A stretch of DNA of 47,545 nucleotides from contig JAKSNA010000023.1 of assembly GCA_024400295.1 (NCBI GenBank), positions 1 through 47,545 on the forward strand, in the 5' to 3' direction. Below the pieces are notes generated by a model, which did not search any database, was not told the DNA's origin, and saw only the letters and a list, made by a program, of their open reading frames with translations. Positions 7,397 through 16,296 of this stretch are shown here, piece after piece; the first letter of the stretch is position 1; each line of letters starts with the position of its first letter. The stretch is from Bacteroidales bacterium (lineage in GTDB: Bacteria > Bacteroidota > Bacteroidia > Bacteroidales > F082). The position numbers were made by a program, and so were the translations under genes.

Positions 7397-7419
7397 AGGC
7401 TGGCGCATAACACCAGCCT
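7397..7419. terminator. Hairpin terminator between convergent genes
   Basis: AGGCTGG (7397-7403) pairs with CCAGCCT (7413-7419) across a 9-base loop. On the minus strand it is followed by CTTTTAACT, so it best serves the M20 gene, and may act both ways. A decayed form of the same sequence follows AAA/PD-(D/E)XK copy 2 near 23583-23603. Confidence 0.6.
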
Positions 7420-7455
7420 CGTTATTCGTTTAATTCATGCAATTCGTGGTGAAGC

Positions 7456-8559
7456 TCATACAATTAGTGGTCTGACGATGCTTTCAAAGACCTTAACTCC
7501 TGTTTCAATGATCCCGTCCTCGAACTCGTAGTCGGGGTTGTGGAGCGGCAGGTGTTCCGTGCCGCAACCGAGACCGAACATAGCACACGGACACACGCCC
7601 GCGAAACGCCCGAAGTCCTCCGACCAGCGGAACGGCTCGTCGAGATATTGGTATTCGAGGCCGAGGCTCTCGGCGGCGTTTCTTATCGCAACTACTTCAT
7701 TGTCAGAGTTCATCGTAGCCGGAAACGCCTCGTGTATGCTGCTGTTGAAGCGTAATCCCTGTTTGTCGGCGACCATCTTGCAGAGTTGCACCACGTCGGC
7801 GGTGAGGTGTTGCAGCTTGTCGTTGTCGTACGACCGCAGCGTCATCCAGATCTCCGCGTGACCCGGCGCGACTCCGAACGTCTCCTCGCCTAAGACAGCG
7901 TGCGTGACGGTGAGCATCGTCAGCGGCACCTCGTCTAAAAGCATGTCGGCCTTCTTCTTGAAGATGTCGAGCAACGCCGCCATCACGTGCATCGGGCTGC
8001 GCCCCGTCTCCGGCTGTGAGGCGTGCGCGGTGACGCCTTCAAAGATGAGCTTCAACCCTAACGAAGCCGCCGCGAAACAGCCGTTTTTTATCAAAATCAT
8101 GTTTTTCTCATACCCCGGAAGGTTGTGGAGCGCAAATGCCACATCAGGCTTAATCTGCTGAAACTGTGGGTCTTCGAGAACTGCCTTGGCACCTTGGCCG
8201 GTCTCTTCGGCAGGTTGGAAGAGCAGCACCACCTCGCCGTTGTCGGGGCATCTCTCCGCAAGCCGTTGCGCCAGCCCCGCGATGATGGCGGCGTGCCCGT
8301 CGTGACCGCAGCGGTGCGAACAGCGGCGGTAGCCTTCGGGGATGTTCAACGCATCGATGTCGCCGCGCACCATGACGCGTCGGCCATTGTTTTTGCCTTT
8401 GAAAACGACAGCGATGCCGTTGCCGCCGATGTTGCGGATGTGAACGTCGGGGTTTAATTTCTCAAGAAAAGCGTTGAGTATCTCATTGGTTTTCACTTCC
8501 TTGCCGGAAAGCTCGGCGTTGTCGTGAAGCGTATGTCTCAGGTTGATGATGTCTTGCAT
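7456..8559 (-). CDS. M20-family amidohydrolase (N-acyl-amino acid / hippurate hydrolase type)
   Basis: Encodes 367 residues of the M20D metallopeptidase/amidohydrolase group, which remove acyl groups from amino acids or related amides. Metal-site motifs are visible: Cys84 and His86 in RCGHDGH (Asp87, His89), Glu118-Glu119 in PAEETGQG, and the later HNLPG and EHLPLHN phrases. A lid dimerisation domain is expected in the middle (about residues 170-285). The frame could be extended to 8631 but that passes through the -7 box at 8620-8613, so ATG 8559 is chosen. It is divergent from manA, and its true substrate cannot be told from sequence. Confidence 0.88.
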   Translation of the reverse strand: MQDIINLRHTLHDNAELSGKEVKTNEILNAFLEKLNPDVHIRNIGGNGIAVVFKGKNNGRRVMVRGDIDALNIPEGYRRCSHRCGHDGHAAIIAGLAQRLAERCPDNGEVVLLFQPAEETGQGAKAVLEDPQFQQIKPDVAFALHNLPGYEKNMILIKNGCFAAASLGLKLIFEGVTAHASQPETGRSPMHVMAALLDIFKKKADMLLDEVPLTMLTVTHAVLGEETFGVAPGHAEIWMTLRSYDNDKLQHLTADVVQLCKMVADKQGLRFNSSIHEAFPATMNSDNEVVAIRNAAESLGLEYQYLDEPFRWSEDFGRFAGVCPCAMFGLGCGTEHLPLHNPDYEFEDGIIETGVKVFESIVRPLIV

Positions 8560-8612
8560 GATGTTTAAAGTTAGAAAGTTTATAAAGTTGAAAGATTCTG
8601 TTAAAATCGCGG

Positions 8613-8620
8613 CAAAATTA
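8613..8620 (-). promoter_or_regulatory. -7 box TAATTTTG for the M20 gene
   Basis: TAATTTTG followed by CCG on the minus strand, 53 bases before the ATG at 8559. It excludes the longer reading frame starting at 8631. Confidence 0.6.
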
Positions 8621-8669
8621 CGTAAAAACATCTTTCGTGAATAATTATTATTCCTTTAAAAAAAATTCG

Positions 8670-8677
8670 TATTTTTG
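8670..8677 (+). promoter_or_regulatory. -7 box TATTTTTG for manA
   Basis: TATTTTTG followed by CACTTTGG, 28 bases before the manA ATG at 8706. It faces away from the M20 promoter about 50 bases to the left. Confidence 0.65.
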
Positions 8678-8705
8678 CACTTTGGAAAATTAGGAAATAA
8701 CAGAA

Positions 8706-9689
8706 ATGAATATACTATATCCGCTGAAATTCACGCCTGTGTTCAAGGAGAAAGTCTGGGGCGGCCAGAATGTCAAGACGTTGCTGCACAAGGACTTCGG
8801 TAATCTGATGAACTGCGGCGAGATGTGGCTTCTCTCTGGTGTTGACGGCGAAAACAGCGTTGTGTGCAACGGGAATTTCGAGGGCGATGAACTCAACGAC
8901 CTCGTGGAGACGTTCATGGGCGACCTCGTCGGGGAACATGTCTTCGACAAATACGGCGAGACTTTCCCGTTGCTAATCAAGATAATAGACCCGCTGACAT
9001 GGCTTTCGGTGCAGGTTCATCCCGACGATGAGATAGCGCAGAAGATCGGTCTTGAAAACGGAAAGACCGAAATGTGGTACGTGCTGAACGCCGAGAAAGA
9101 CGCCGAACTCGTCACCGGCTTCAGCGAGGAAGTGACGAAAGAACAGTTCAAACGTCTCCTTGATGAGAAGAAAGTCGAGCAAGTGCTCAATTATGAAAAG
9201 GTTGAGGCCGGCGACGTGTTCTTCATCCCGGCAAGGCGCATCCACGCCCTCGGACCGGGCTGCATGGTGGCGGAGATCCAACAGACAAGCGATACAACAT
9301 ACCGCGTCTATGACTGGGACCGCATCGACCAATACGGCATGTACCGCGAACTACATGTGCCACAGGCACTTTACACCTTGGATTTCAAGAAAGAAGACAG
9401 CTACAGGACAGAGTACGACCGGACAAGGAAAGACGCAACCGTCGAGATGGTGAGCTGCCCATATTTCACAACCAACTTCATCAACCTCGACGCGACATTG
9501 GCGAAGGACTACTCCGAACTCGACTCATTCGTGATTCTGATGAGCGTGGGCGGAAATTTCACCCTGAGATACGATGGCGGCGAAGAAAACGTCAGTTTCG
9601 GTGAGTGCATCTTGATTCCGAACGCGGTGAACAAGGTGGAGGTTCACGCCCGGGGCGAATGCAGGATTTTGGAGAGTTATATTTTGTAA
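8706..9689 (+). CDS. manA: Mannose-6-phosphate isomerase, class I
   Basis: Encodes 327 residues. It interconverts mannose 6-phosphate and fructose 6-phosphate in the cytoplasm, linking mannose use to GDP-mannose and glycan synthesis. The cupin zinc ligands are visible: Gln103 and His105 in VQVHPDDEIA, Glu122 in KTEMWYV, and His180 in RRIHALGPG. The N-terminal phrase PVFKEKVWGG and the C-terminal cupin with LIPNAV are usual for the short Bacteroidetes form. It is monocistronic, with its own promoter and an AT-rich gap before the next operon. Confidence 0.93.
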   Translation: MNILYPLKFTPVFKEKVWGGQNVKTLLHKDFGNLMNCGEMWLLSGVDGENSVVCNGNFEGDELNDLVETFMGDLVGEHVFDKYGETFPLLIKIIDPLTWLSVQVHPDDEIAQKIGLENGKTEMWYVLNAEKDAELVTGFSEEVTKEQFKRLLDEKKVEQVLNYEKVEAGDVFFIPARRIHALGPGCMVAEIQQTSDTTYRVYDWDRIDQYGMYRELHVPQALYTLDFKKEDSYRTEYDRTRKDATVEMVSCPYFTTNFINLDATLAKDYSELDSFVILMSVGGNFTLRYDGGEENVSFGECILIPNAVNKVEVHARGECRILESYIL

Positions 9690-9706
9690 ATAATTGATAA
9701 ATAAAT

Positions 9707-9734
9707 AATTGTACAATTTTAAAACGTTTTAAAA
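9707..9734. promoter_or_regulatory. Two adjoining perfect palindromes before the tlpA-like operon
   Basis: AATTGTACAATT (9707-9718) and TTTTAAAACGTTTTAAAA (9717-9734) are perfect palindromes of 12 and 18 bases. The second ends one base before the ATG at 9736. They could be an operator or an RNA hairpin controlling translation of the thioredoxin-like gene; no known binding protein is assigned. Confidence 0.5.
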
Positions 9735-9735
9735 A

Positions 9736-10233
9736 ATGAAAAAGTTATTATCATTCATCCTTCTGGGATTTCTGGGCTTCGGCATGATGGCTCAGGAGAA
9801 GTCAGACCTCCCGAACATCACTTTGAAGAACCTTGACGGCGAGAGCGTCAACGTCGCTGAAATTAACAACGATGGCAAGCCGTTCGTGATGACATTCTGG
9901 GCGACATGGTGCGGGCCGTGCGTGAAGGAACACAATGCCCTGACTGACGTTTACGACGACTGGGTTGAGGAGACAGGCGTGAAGATTGTCTCCGTCTCCA
10001 TCGACGACTCGCGCTCTTCGGCACGCATCAAGCCTTTCGTCGAAGGCAAGGGCTGGCCTTTCGAGATTCTTCTCGACGTGAACAAGGAACTCGCACGCGC
10101 AATGAACGTCGTGAACCCGCCGCACACATTCCTCTTTGACGGCAACGGCAAGGTCGTGTGGCAGCACACAGGCTACCTCGAAGGCGGCGAGGAAGATGTC
10201 TATAACGAAATCAAGAAACTCATAGAGAAATGA
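9736..10233 (+). CDS. TlpA-like periplasmic thioredoxin-fold protein
   Basis: Encodes 165 residues with a signal peptide (MKKLLSFILLGFLGFGMMAQ, cleavage near residue 20) and a thioredoxin domain of the TlpA/ResA type. The redox pair is Cys59-Cys62 in FWATWCGPC, and NPPHTFLFD carries the cis-proline region. It probably reduces or oxidises disulfides in the periplasm, perhaps of the two proteins encoded next. The stop codon overlaps the next start by four bases (ATGA), so translation is coupled to the DUF6029 gene. Confidence 0.9.
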   Translation: MKKLLSFILLGFLGFGMMAQEKSDLPNITLKNLDGESVNVAEINNDGKPFVMTFWATWCGPCVKEHNALTDVYDDWVEETGVKIVSVSIDDSRSSARIKPFVEGKGWPFEILLDVNKELARAMNVVNPPHTFLFDGNGKVVWQHTGYLEGGEEDVYNEIKKLIEK

Positions 10234-11981
10234 AGAAGATATTGATTCTCGTGGCGGCAATACTTTGCTCCACAATGACATACGGACAGTCGTTCCTATC
10301 CGGCTCCCGCGTGAGCGGCAGCTTCCAGATTGACGGGAACTACTATTGGCCCGACAACGGCATCGGCATCAGCGAAGAGAACATCAACGGCGAGAAGTTC
10401 GGCGGCTACGGGTTCGGGAAGCTGCAATACAACCTCGGCGACTTCACTGCCGGGATGCGTTTCGAGGCTTACCAAAACACACCGATGTCGGGCTTCGACA
10501 TGAGGACAAAAGGCATGGGCGTGGCTAACTTCTTCGCCACATACGACAACGGCACAGTGGGCTTCACCGTCGGTGACATCTACGACCAGTTCGGCAACGG
10601 CCTTATTTTCAGGACTTACGAAGAATGGACACTCGGCTTCGACAACTCGCTCCGCGGTGTCCGCGCAGTGTACCGTCCGGTCAACGGAGTGACAGTCAAG
10701 GGGCTGTACGGAATGCAGAGGCTTTATTGGGCGCCGTATTACAACGAAAACACCAATGAGCCGGCGAGAGGTCTCGTGCGCGGCGCTGACGCTGAATGGG
10801 ACATCAACCAAAGCATCGCGGCAATCAGCGACGCGGATGTGAGAGCCATCGTCGGAGCAAGTTTTGTGAGCAAATACGAAAGCGAGAAGACACGCGAGGA
10901 AGGCGGCGTCATCTACAACCTTCCGCAGAACGTGGCATCATACGCCGGACGCGCAAACCTCGGGTTCTGGAGATTCAACCTCGGCGCCGAATACGCCCGC
11001 AAGATCAACGACCCGTCGGCGTTCAACAACTGGATCTACCGCGACGGACAGGAACTTCTGGCATCGTTGTCATACACGCAGAGAGGCCTCGGCGCAGTGC
11101 TTCAGGTGAAACGCGTTGACAACATGAGCTTCAAGTCGGACCACTCCGCCACGCAGAACGACCTCGACCTCGGCTTCGTGCCGCCGCTCAACTACACGCA
11201 CACGCACAGCCTGCCCTCGATGTTCTCTTACGCCTCGCAGCCGCTCGGCGAGATGGGAATACAGTTCCAAATCAACTACATGATTCCAAAGAAGACCGCC
11301 CTCGGCGGGAAATACGGAACGAAACTCGCGTTCAACTACAGCCAAGTCAACGACATCAAACGCGACTCCATCATGTACGGCGGACAGAACGTCATCAACA
11401 TGCCGGGGACAAAAGGCTACGAATCCGACTTCTTCGCCATCGGCGACCGCATGTTCTACCGTGATTTCAATTTCGAAATCGACAAGAAGATAAGCAAGAA
11501 ATGGAATCTCACCTTGATGTACATCAATCTGTATTATGATATGGAAGTTATTGAGAATCACCCTGGGGCGGAGGTGGTGAAGGCAAACATCGCTTTCGGC
11601 GAGGTGATTTATAAAATCAATAACAAACACAGCCTGCGTCTCGAGATGCAGCATATGTGGGACAATGTCGGAAAGGACCATGAGATTGAGGCCGGACACG
11701 AGGCGTATTACGTGAAACGCGGCAACTGGGCGGCGTTCCTTCTGGAATACACCATCGCGCCGAAATGGTTCGTCTCCATCGCCGACAAATACAACTACGG
11801 CAATCCTATCGCCGACAACCGCGACCATTATTTCACGGGTTCGTTCGGATTCATCAAGGACCAGACACGTATCGCCATCAGCGGCGGCCGTCAGAGCGAA
11901 GGCCTCGTGTGCGTCGGCGGCGTGTGCCGTACAGTGCCCGCGTCAAGCGGCGTGCAATTGACAATAACGACCTCATTCTAA
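10230..11981 (+). CDS. DUF6029-type outer-membrane protein
   Basis: Encodes 583 residues: a signal peptide (cleavage near TYGQ, residue 20) then a long series of beta strands rich in Tyr, Gly and Asn. Phrases such as LSGSRVSGSFQIDGNYYWPD, GYGFGKLQYNLGDFTAGMRFEAY and GDIYDQFGNGLIFRTYEEWTLG are characteristic of the DUF6029 family of Bacteroidetes, predicted to form a large outer-membrane barrel. Function is unknown. It sits between a periplasmic thioredoxin and an Omp28-type thioredoxin-fold lipoprotein, suggesting a redox-dependent envelope complex; this is inference from the operon. A GVCRTVP segment near the C-terminus contains one of few cysteines. Confidence 0.85.
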   Translation: MKKILILVAAILCSTMTYGQSFLSGSRVSGSFQIDGNYYWPDNGIGISEENINGEKFGGYGFGKLQYNLGDFTAGMRFEAYQNTPMSGFDMRTKGMGVANFFATYDNGTVGFTVGDIYDQFGNGLIFRTYEEWTLGFDNSLRGVRAVYRPVNGVTVKGLYGMQRLYWAPYYNENTNEPARGLVRGADAEWDINQSIAAISDADVRAIVGASFVSKYESEKTREEGGVIYNLPQNVASYAGRANLGFWRFNLGAEYARKINDPSAFNNWIYRDGQELLASLSYTQRGLGAVLQVKRVDNMSFKSDHSATQNDLDLGFVPPLNYTHTHSLPSMFSYASQPLGEMGIQFQINYMIPKKTALGGKYGTKLAFNYSQVNDIKRDSIMYGGQNVINMPGTKGYESDFFAIGDRMFYRDFNFEIDKKISKKWNLTLMYINLYYDMEVIENHPGAEVVKANIAFGEVIYKINNKHSLRLEMQHMWDNVGKDHEIEAGHEAYYVKRGNWAAFLLEYTIAPKWFVSIADKYNYGNPIADNRDHYFTGSFGFIKDQTRIAISGGRQSEGLVCVGGVCRTVPASSGVQLTITTSF

Positions 11982-11995
11982 AAAATACGAATAAA

Positions 11996-12835
11996 ATGAA
12001 GAAATTATCATTAATACTTGCAGGCATGACGGTCGCCTTCGCCATGTCGTCATGCGACAAACTTGATGAACCATATTTCATCGAACCAATAGCCGCCGAG
12101 AGCGACACTATCCCTTTGACAAAAGAAGACACGATAAACTTTGACGGGAAGATAGTAGTGCTTCTCGAAGACTACACCGGCGTGAAATGCAACAACTGTC
12201 CGGCGGCGGGCGAGATCGCGCTTCAGCTTCAGCAGCAATACGGACATCAACTCATCGTGCTCGGTGTCCATCCGAAAGGAGTCCTTCAGAATCCAACCGG
12301 CGGCTTCCCTGATTTCAGGACCGACGACGGCAACGAGTGGAACAACGCTTTCAACATAGCGGCATACCCCAACGGACTTGTCAACCGCGGCGAAGTGGTC
12401 GGCTCGGCGAAGTGGGCGGAAAAAGTTGAAAAAGCGATGGCAGGTGAAGCTCCGGCGAGAATGGTCATCAAATCGGAATATGATGACGCGGACAGAGAGC
12501 TGAGACTCAGCGTCCACACGAAGATACTCAACGAACTCCCTAAGTCGAAACTGACAGTCTGCATGATGGAAGACAACATCTTGGGCAAACAAGCCACCCC
12601 TGACAGCATCTACGCTGGCTATATGCACCGTCATGTGTTCCGTGGCACCGCCGACGGCATCACATGGGGCAGAAGCCTCGGCAATGAGGATCTGAAGGCA
12701 GGTATGAATTTCATCACGAATTTCAAATTCACCGTTGATGAGAAATACAATGACGAAGAGTTCTACATCGTGGCTTTCATTGCCGACGAGAGCAGCAAGG
12801 AAGTTTTCATGGCCGCAGAGAAGAAGATAAAATAA
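11996..12835 (+). CDS. Omp28-related lipoprotein with thioredoxin-like CxxC
   Basis: Encodes 279 residues. The signal ends in FAMSSC, giving Cys20 as the lipid anchor. The body matches the Omp28-related outer-membrane proteins: VVLLEDYTGVKCNNCPAA places a CxxC pair at Cys65 and Cys68, followed by a thioredoxin-like fold (AYPNGLVNR) and a C-terminal beta domain. The start at 11996 follows the DUF6029 stop by 14 bases; a longer frame begins inside the previous gene and is rejected. It is the last gene of the operon, ended by the hairpin at 12838-12859. Confidence 0.88.
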   Translation: MKKLSLILAGMTVAFAMSSCDKLDEPYFIEPIAAESDTIPLTKEDTINFDGKIVVLLEDYTGVKCNNCPAAGEIALQLQQQYGHQLIVLGVHPKGVLQNPTGGFPDFRTDDGNEWNNAFNIAAYPNGLVNRGEVVGSAKWAEKVEKAMAGEAPARMVIKSEYDDADRELRLSVHTKILNELPKSKLTVCMMEDNILGKQATPDSIYAGYMHRHVFRGTADGITWGRSLGNEDLKAGMNFITNFKFTVDEKYNDEEFYIVAFIADESSKEVFMAAEKKIK

Positions 12836-12837
12836 GA

Positions 12838-12859
12838 AAGGAGGTCTTCGGACCTCCTT
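12838..12859. terminator. Bidirectional terminator with UUCG loop
   Basis: AAGGAGGTC (12838-12846) pairs with GACCTCCTT (12851-12859) around TTCG. It lies between the convergent Omp28-type gene and the tRNA; on the minus strand it is followed by TCTTATTTT, a good U tract for the tRNA transcript. Confidence 0.85.
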
Positions 12860-12865
12860 GCCTTG

Positions 12866-12939
<74 letters not shown>

Positions 12940-12959
12940 TCATGTTTGAAATGCGAGTG

Positions 12960-12967
12960 CAAAATTA
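12960..12967 (-). promoter_or_regulatory. -7 box TAATTTTG for initiator tRNA
   Basis: TAATTTTG followed by CACTCG on the minus strand, 20 bases before the mature tRNA 5' end. Confidence 0.65.
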
Positions 12968-13037
12968 CATCTATTTTCCGCTCGTGTCAAGTGTTTTTTG
13001 ATTTTTTTTTTAAAATAATTGGAAATATTATAAAAAT

Positions 13038-13919
13038 ATGGATCATAAAGCAGGTTACGTCAATATAGTTGGCAAGCCAAATGTCGGAAAATCAACGCTT
13101 ATGAACGATTTGGTGGGCGAGAAAATCTCCATCATAACGTCGAAGGCGCAGACCACACGACACCGCATCTTGGGCATCGTGAACGGCGATGACTTCCAGA
13201 TTGTGTTCTCCGACACCCCCGGAATCATCAAGAAACCGGCCTACAAGATGCACGAAATCATGAATCAGTTCATCAATGTCGCATTCATTGACGCTGATTT
13301 GATACTTTACGTCGTTGATATCACCGACAAGAAAATCGACGAGGAGACCATCGAAAGAGTGAAGAAGACGAACATCCCTGTGTTCGTGCTGCTCAACAAA
13401 ATCGACCTCTCAAACCAGGACGAGGTGGTGAAAGCCGTCGAGTTCTGGCAGAGCGCATTGCCGGAGTCAACGGTGTTCCCCGTCTCCGCCTTGCATCAGG
13501 CAAATATTAAATATGTGTTCGAGAGTATTGTGGAGAGACTGCCGAAATGCCCGCCGTATTTCCCGAAAGACGAGCTCACCGACCGCTCGATGCGTTTCTT
13601 CATCACAGAGATAATACGCGAGAAAATATTGTTGAACTATCAGCAGGAGATACCTTATTGCGTGGAGGTGGCAGTCGATGCCTACGAGGAAAGCAAGAAC
13701 CTCATCAACATCAAAGCGACGATTTACGTATCACGCGAGTCACAGAAGGCCATCATAATAGGTAAGGGCGGCAGCGCAATCAAGAACGTCGGGATACAGT
13801 CACGCGCCGACATCGAGGAGTTCGTCGGGAAGAAGGTGTTCCTCGACCTCAACGTGAAGGTTGACAAGGATTGGCGGGACAACGAGGAGGAGCTGAGACA
13901 TTTCGGGTACGAAGCGTGA
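13038..13919 (+). CDS. era: GTPase Era
   Basis: Encodes 293 residues. Era binds the 3' end of 16S rRNA and helps assemble the small ribosomal subunit. The G domain shows GKPNVGKS (residues 12-19), the switch region TTRHRILG, DTPG (59-62) and NKID (120-123). The C-terminal KH domain contains IIGKGGSAIKNVG. Length is normal for the family. It stands beside der, another ribosome assembly GTPase, about 100 bases downstream, with two repeat copies between them. Confidence 0.97.
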   Translation: MDHKAGYVNIVGKPNVGKSTLMNDLVGEKISIITSKAQTTRHRILGIVNGDDFQIVFSDTPGIIKKPAYKMHEIMNQFINVAFIDADLILYVVDITDKKIDEETIERVKKTNIPVFVLLNKIDLSNQDEVVKAVEFWQSALPESTVFPVSALHQANIKYVFESIVERLPKCPPYFPKDELTDRSMRFFITEIIREKILLNYQQEIPYCVEVAVDAYEESKNLINIKATIYVSRESQKAIIIGKGGSAIKNVGIQSRADIEEFVGKKVFLDLNVKVDKDWRDNEEELRHFGYEA

Positions 13920-13950
13920 TTTTGTTAAGAGTTAAAAGAGGAGAGATAAG

Positions 13951-14015
13951 AGAGCCGCGTAGCGGTTCCATATCCGTAGAAATTAGACAAAAAGAGCCGC
14001 GTAGCGGTTCCATAT
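13951..14015 (+). repeat. Two copies of a 23-base repeat between era and der
   Basis: A 23-base sequence beginning AGAGCCGCGTAGCGGTTCCA occurs at 13951-13973 and again at 13993-14015. Its core CCGCGTAGCGG can fold on itself (CCGC/GCGG, 3-base loop). The start codon of der is 11 bases after the second copy, so the repeats are in its leader. Confidence 0.92.
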
Positions 14016-14025
14016 TCATAAAAAC

Positions 14026-15333
14026 ATGAGCAATATAGTAGCAATAGTAGGAAGGCCAAACGTTGGCAAATCGACATTATTCAACCGTTTGGTGCAGTCG
14101 CGTCAGGCCATCGTGGAGGCGACAAGCGGCGTCACGCGCGACCGTCATTACGGCCACAGCGATTGGTGCGGCAAGACATTCACGGTGATTGACACCGGCG
14201 GTTATGTCGTCGGTTCCGAGGATATTTTCGAGGAGGAGATCAGGAAACAGGTCGATCTCGCCATCGACGAGGCTGATGTCATCATCTTCGTCGTTGACGG
14301 TCAGGAAGGCATCCACGTCCTCGACGAAGATGTCGCAGTCATCTTGCGCAGATGCAAGAAGCACGTGATCCTCGCGGTCAACAAGACCGACATACCGAGC
14401 AAGTTCGGACAGGCGGCGGAGTTCTACGCCCTCGGCCTCGGCGAGATCTTCCCGTTCTCGGCGATGACCGGCACAGGCACCGGCGAGCTTCTCGATGAGG
14501 TGATAAAATATCTGCCGCAGGACGAGACGGAAGACTATTCCGGGCTTCCGAGGTTCGCCGTCGTGGGACGCCCAAACGTCGGCAAGTCGTCGATAATCAA
14601 CGCGTTCCTCGGACAGGAGCGACATATCGTGACCGACATCGCCGGCACGACACGCGACACCAACAACACGCGTTTCAACGCCTTCGGCATGGACTTCATG
14701 CTCGTTGACACCGCCGGACTGCGCAAGAAATCGAAGGTGTTTGAAAATATCGAGTTCTATTCGGTGATGCGTTCCATCCGCGCCATCGAGGAGTGCGACG
14801 TCGCCGTGCTGATGATCGACGCGACGCAAGGCTTTGAGTCACAGGACATGAACATCCTGCGCCTCATCGAGAAAAACAAGAAAGGCCTCGTCATGGTCGT
14901 CAACAAATGGGATCTGATAGAGAAAGACTCCAACACGCACCTCAAGTTCGAGAACGCCATCCGCGAGAAGACCGCGCCGTTTGTCGATTACCCGATAATC
15001 TTCACCTCGGCCATCAACAAGCAGAGGACGTTCAAGGTGCTTGAGACACTGCATGATGTCTATGAGAACCGTGAGCGTAAGGTGCCGGTCCGCGAGCTGA
15101 ACGACACGATGCTTGAAATCATCAATTCGCAGCCGCCGCAGATAGCGTCACGTGGCAGATTCCTGAAAATCAAGTATATAACACAACTAAAAAGCCCGAC
15201 ACCGCAGTTCATCTTCTTCTGCAACCTGCCGAAGGACGTCAAGGAAACGTATGTGCGCTATCTTGAGAACAAAATCAGGAGCATCTGGGACTTCCACGGA
15301 GTGCCGATACAACTATTTTTCAGAGAAAAATAG
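14026..15333 (+). CDS. der: Ribosome assembly GTPase Der (EngA)
   Basis: Encodes 435 residues with the two tandem G domains that define Der: a first P-loop GRPNVGKS at residues 9-16 and a second GRPNVGKSS near residue 185, each with DTGG/DTAG and NKTD/NKWD motifs. A C-terminal KH-like domain follows ([20 protein letters not shown]). Der is needed for 50S subunit maturation. The leader carries the two 23-base repeats. A short repetitive gap (GGAGTTTGA units) separates it from the S4 gene. Confidence 0.97.
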   Translation: MSNIVAIVGRPNVGKSTLFNRLVQSRQAIVEATSGVTRDRHYGHSDWCGKTFTVIDTGGYVVGSEDIFEEEIRKQVDLAIDEADVIIFVVDGQEGIHVLDEDVAVILRRCKKHVILAVNKTDIPSKFGQAAEFYALGLGEIFPFSAMTGTGTGELLDEVIKYLPQDETEDYSGLPRFAVVGRPNVGKSSIINAFLGQERHIVTDIAGTTRDTNNTRFNAFGMDFMLVDTAGLRKKSKVFENIEFYSVMRSIRAIEECDVAVLMIDATQGFESQDMNILRLIEKNKKGLVMVVNKWDLIEKDSNTHLKFENAIREKTAPFVDYPIIFTSAINKQRTFKVLETLHDVYENRERKVPVRELNDTMLEIINSQPPQIASRGRFLKIKYITQLKSPTPQFIFFCNLPKDVKETYVRYLENKIRSIWDFHGVPIQLFFREK

Positions 15334-15410
15334 TTGTTAGGAGTTTGAGGAGTTTGAGGAATTTAGGATCTAAAACTCCTGATTACCTAAAATACCTAAT
15401 CACCTGAATC

Positions 15411-15788
15411 ATGGACGAACTGAGGATAGACAAATGGCTGTGGTGCGCGCGATTGTTCAAGACGCGCACTCTGGCGGCCGACGCCTGCAAGGGCGGCAAG
15501 GTGAAAGTCAACGACGTGTCGGTGAAACCGTCGCGCGACGTGAGGATCGGCGAGGTCATCGCGGTGCAGCTGGGACAGCTTCACAAGGTTGTCGAAGTGC
15601 TGAGCATCCCCAAAAGCAGGGTGTCGCCGAAAGACGTGACGAACATCTATGCCGACAGGACGCCGGCGGAGGAATACGAGCGCATCGAGTTCATGCACGC
15701 CTACAAGACCGAGTTCCGCGACAAAGGCACGGGCCGCCCGACGAAGAAAGAACGCAGGATACTCGACAGACTCAAAGGAGAAGATTGA
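15411..15788 (+). CDS. S4-domain RNA-binding protein (Hsp15/RqcP-like)
   Basis: Encodes 125 residues. The N-terminal S4 fold (DELRIDKWLWCARLFKTRTLAADACKGG, then VKVNDVSVKPSRDVRIGE) is typical of Hsp15-type proteins, which bind stalled 50S-peptidyl-tRNA complexes. The C-terminal basic tail ends GRPTKKERRILDRLKGED. Its place after era and der fits a ribosome quality role. The overlapping +2 frame at 15434 is a shadow. Confidence 0.9.
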   Translation: MDELRIDKWLWCARLFKTRTLAADACKGGKVKVNDVSVKPSRDVRIGEVIAVQLGQLHKVVEVLSIPKSRVSPKDVTNIYADRTPAEEYERIEFMHAYKTEFRDKGTGRPTKKERRILDRLKGED

Positions 15789-15808
15789 CGAGATTATATT
15801 GAAAACAA

Positions 15809-16264
15809 ATGAATAATATTGAAGAAATAATTGAAAGACTGGACCTTGCGCCTCATCCCGAAGGCGGCTGGTACCGTCAGGTTTTCGGCAATGATGAGAA
15901 CGGAGAGAAACAGATCTCCACGATTTATTACATGCTCAACGGCGAGAGCTTCTCGGCGTTCCACCGTCTGCACGGCATGACGGAAATATGGTACCATCAC
16001 GCCGGGACGCAGCTCGACATCCATGTCATCGGCCTTGACGGGAAGCTGACCACGCATCATCTCTCCGCCGACGGCGAGATGCAGGTCGTGATAACACCCG
16101 GGCAGTGGTTCGCCGCGGAGATCCCGTCGCGACAAGGATTCTGCCTCGTAGGTTGCGCCGTGGCGCCGGCGTTTGAATTTGAGAACTTCGAACTCGGAAA
16201 GAAAGAGGAACTGTTGAAAGAGTTCCCGCAATATGAAGAAATCATTGAAAGACTTTGCAGATGA
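15809..16264 (+). CDS. Cupin protein, DUF985 family
   Basis: Encodes 151 residues with the DUF985 cupin pattern: LAPHPEGGWYRQVF, STIYYMLNGESFSAFHRLHGMTEIWYHHAG, and VITPGQWFAAEIP. These small single-domain cupins are of uncertain activity; sugar epimerase-like folds are known in the superfamily. It starts 20 bases after the S4 gene and is probably cotranscribed. The last bases overlap an alternative upstream start of the protease gene, but that start is rejected. Confidence 0.88.
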   Translation: MNNIEEIIERLDLAPHPEGGWYRQVFGNDENGEKQISTIYYMLNGESFSAFHRLHGMTEIWYHHAGTQLDIHVIGLDGKLTTHHLSADGEMQVVITPGQWFAAEIPSRQGFCLVGCAVAPAFEFENFELGKKEELLKEFPQYEEIIERLCR

Positions 16265-16296
16265 ATTTTGAAAATGGACTAAAAAAAATTAATTAT

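Noticed and set aside
11070..11828. 252-codon minus-strand frame
   Set aside because: Shadow of the DUF6029 gene; no recognisable protein features.
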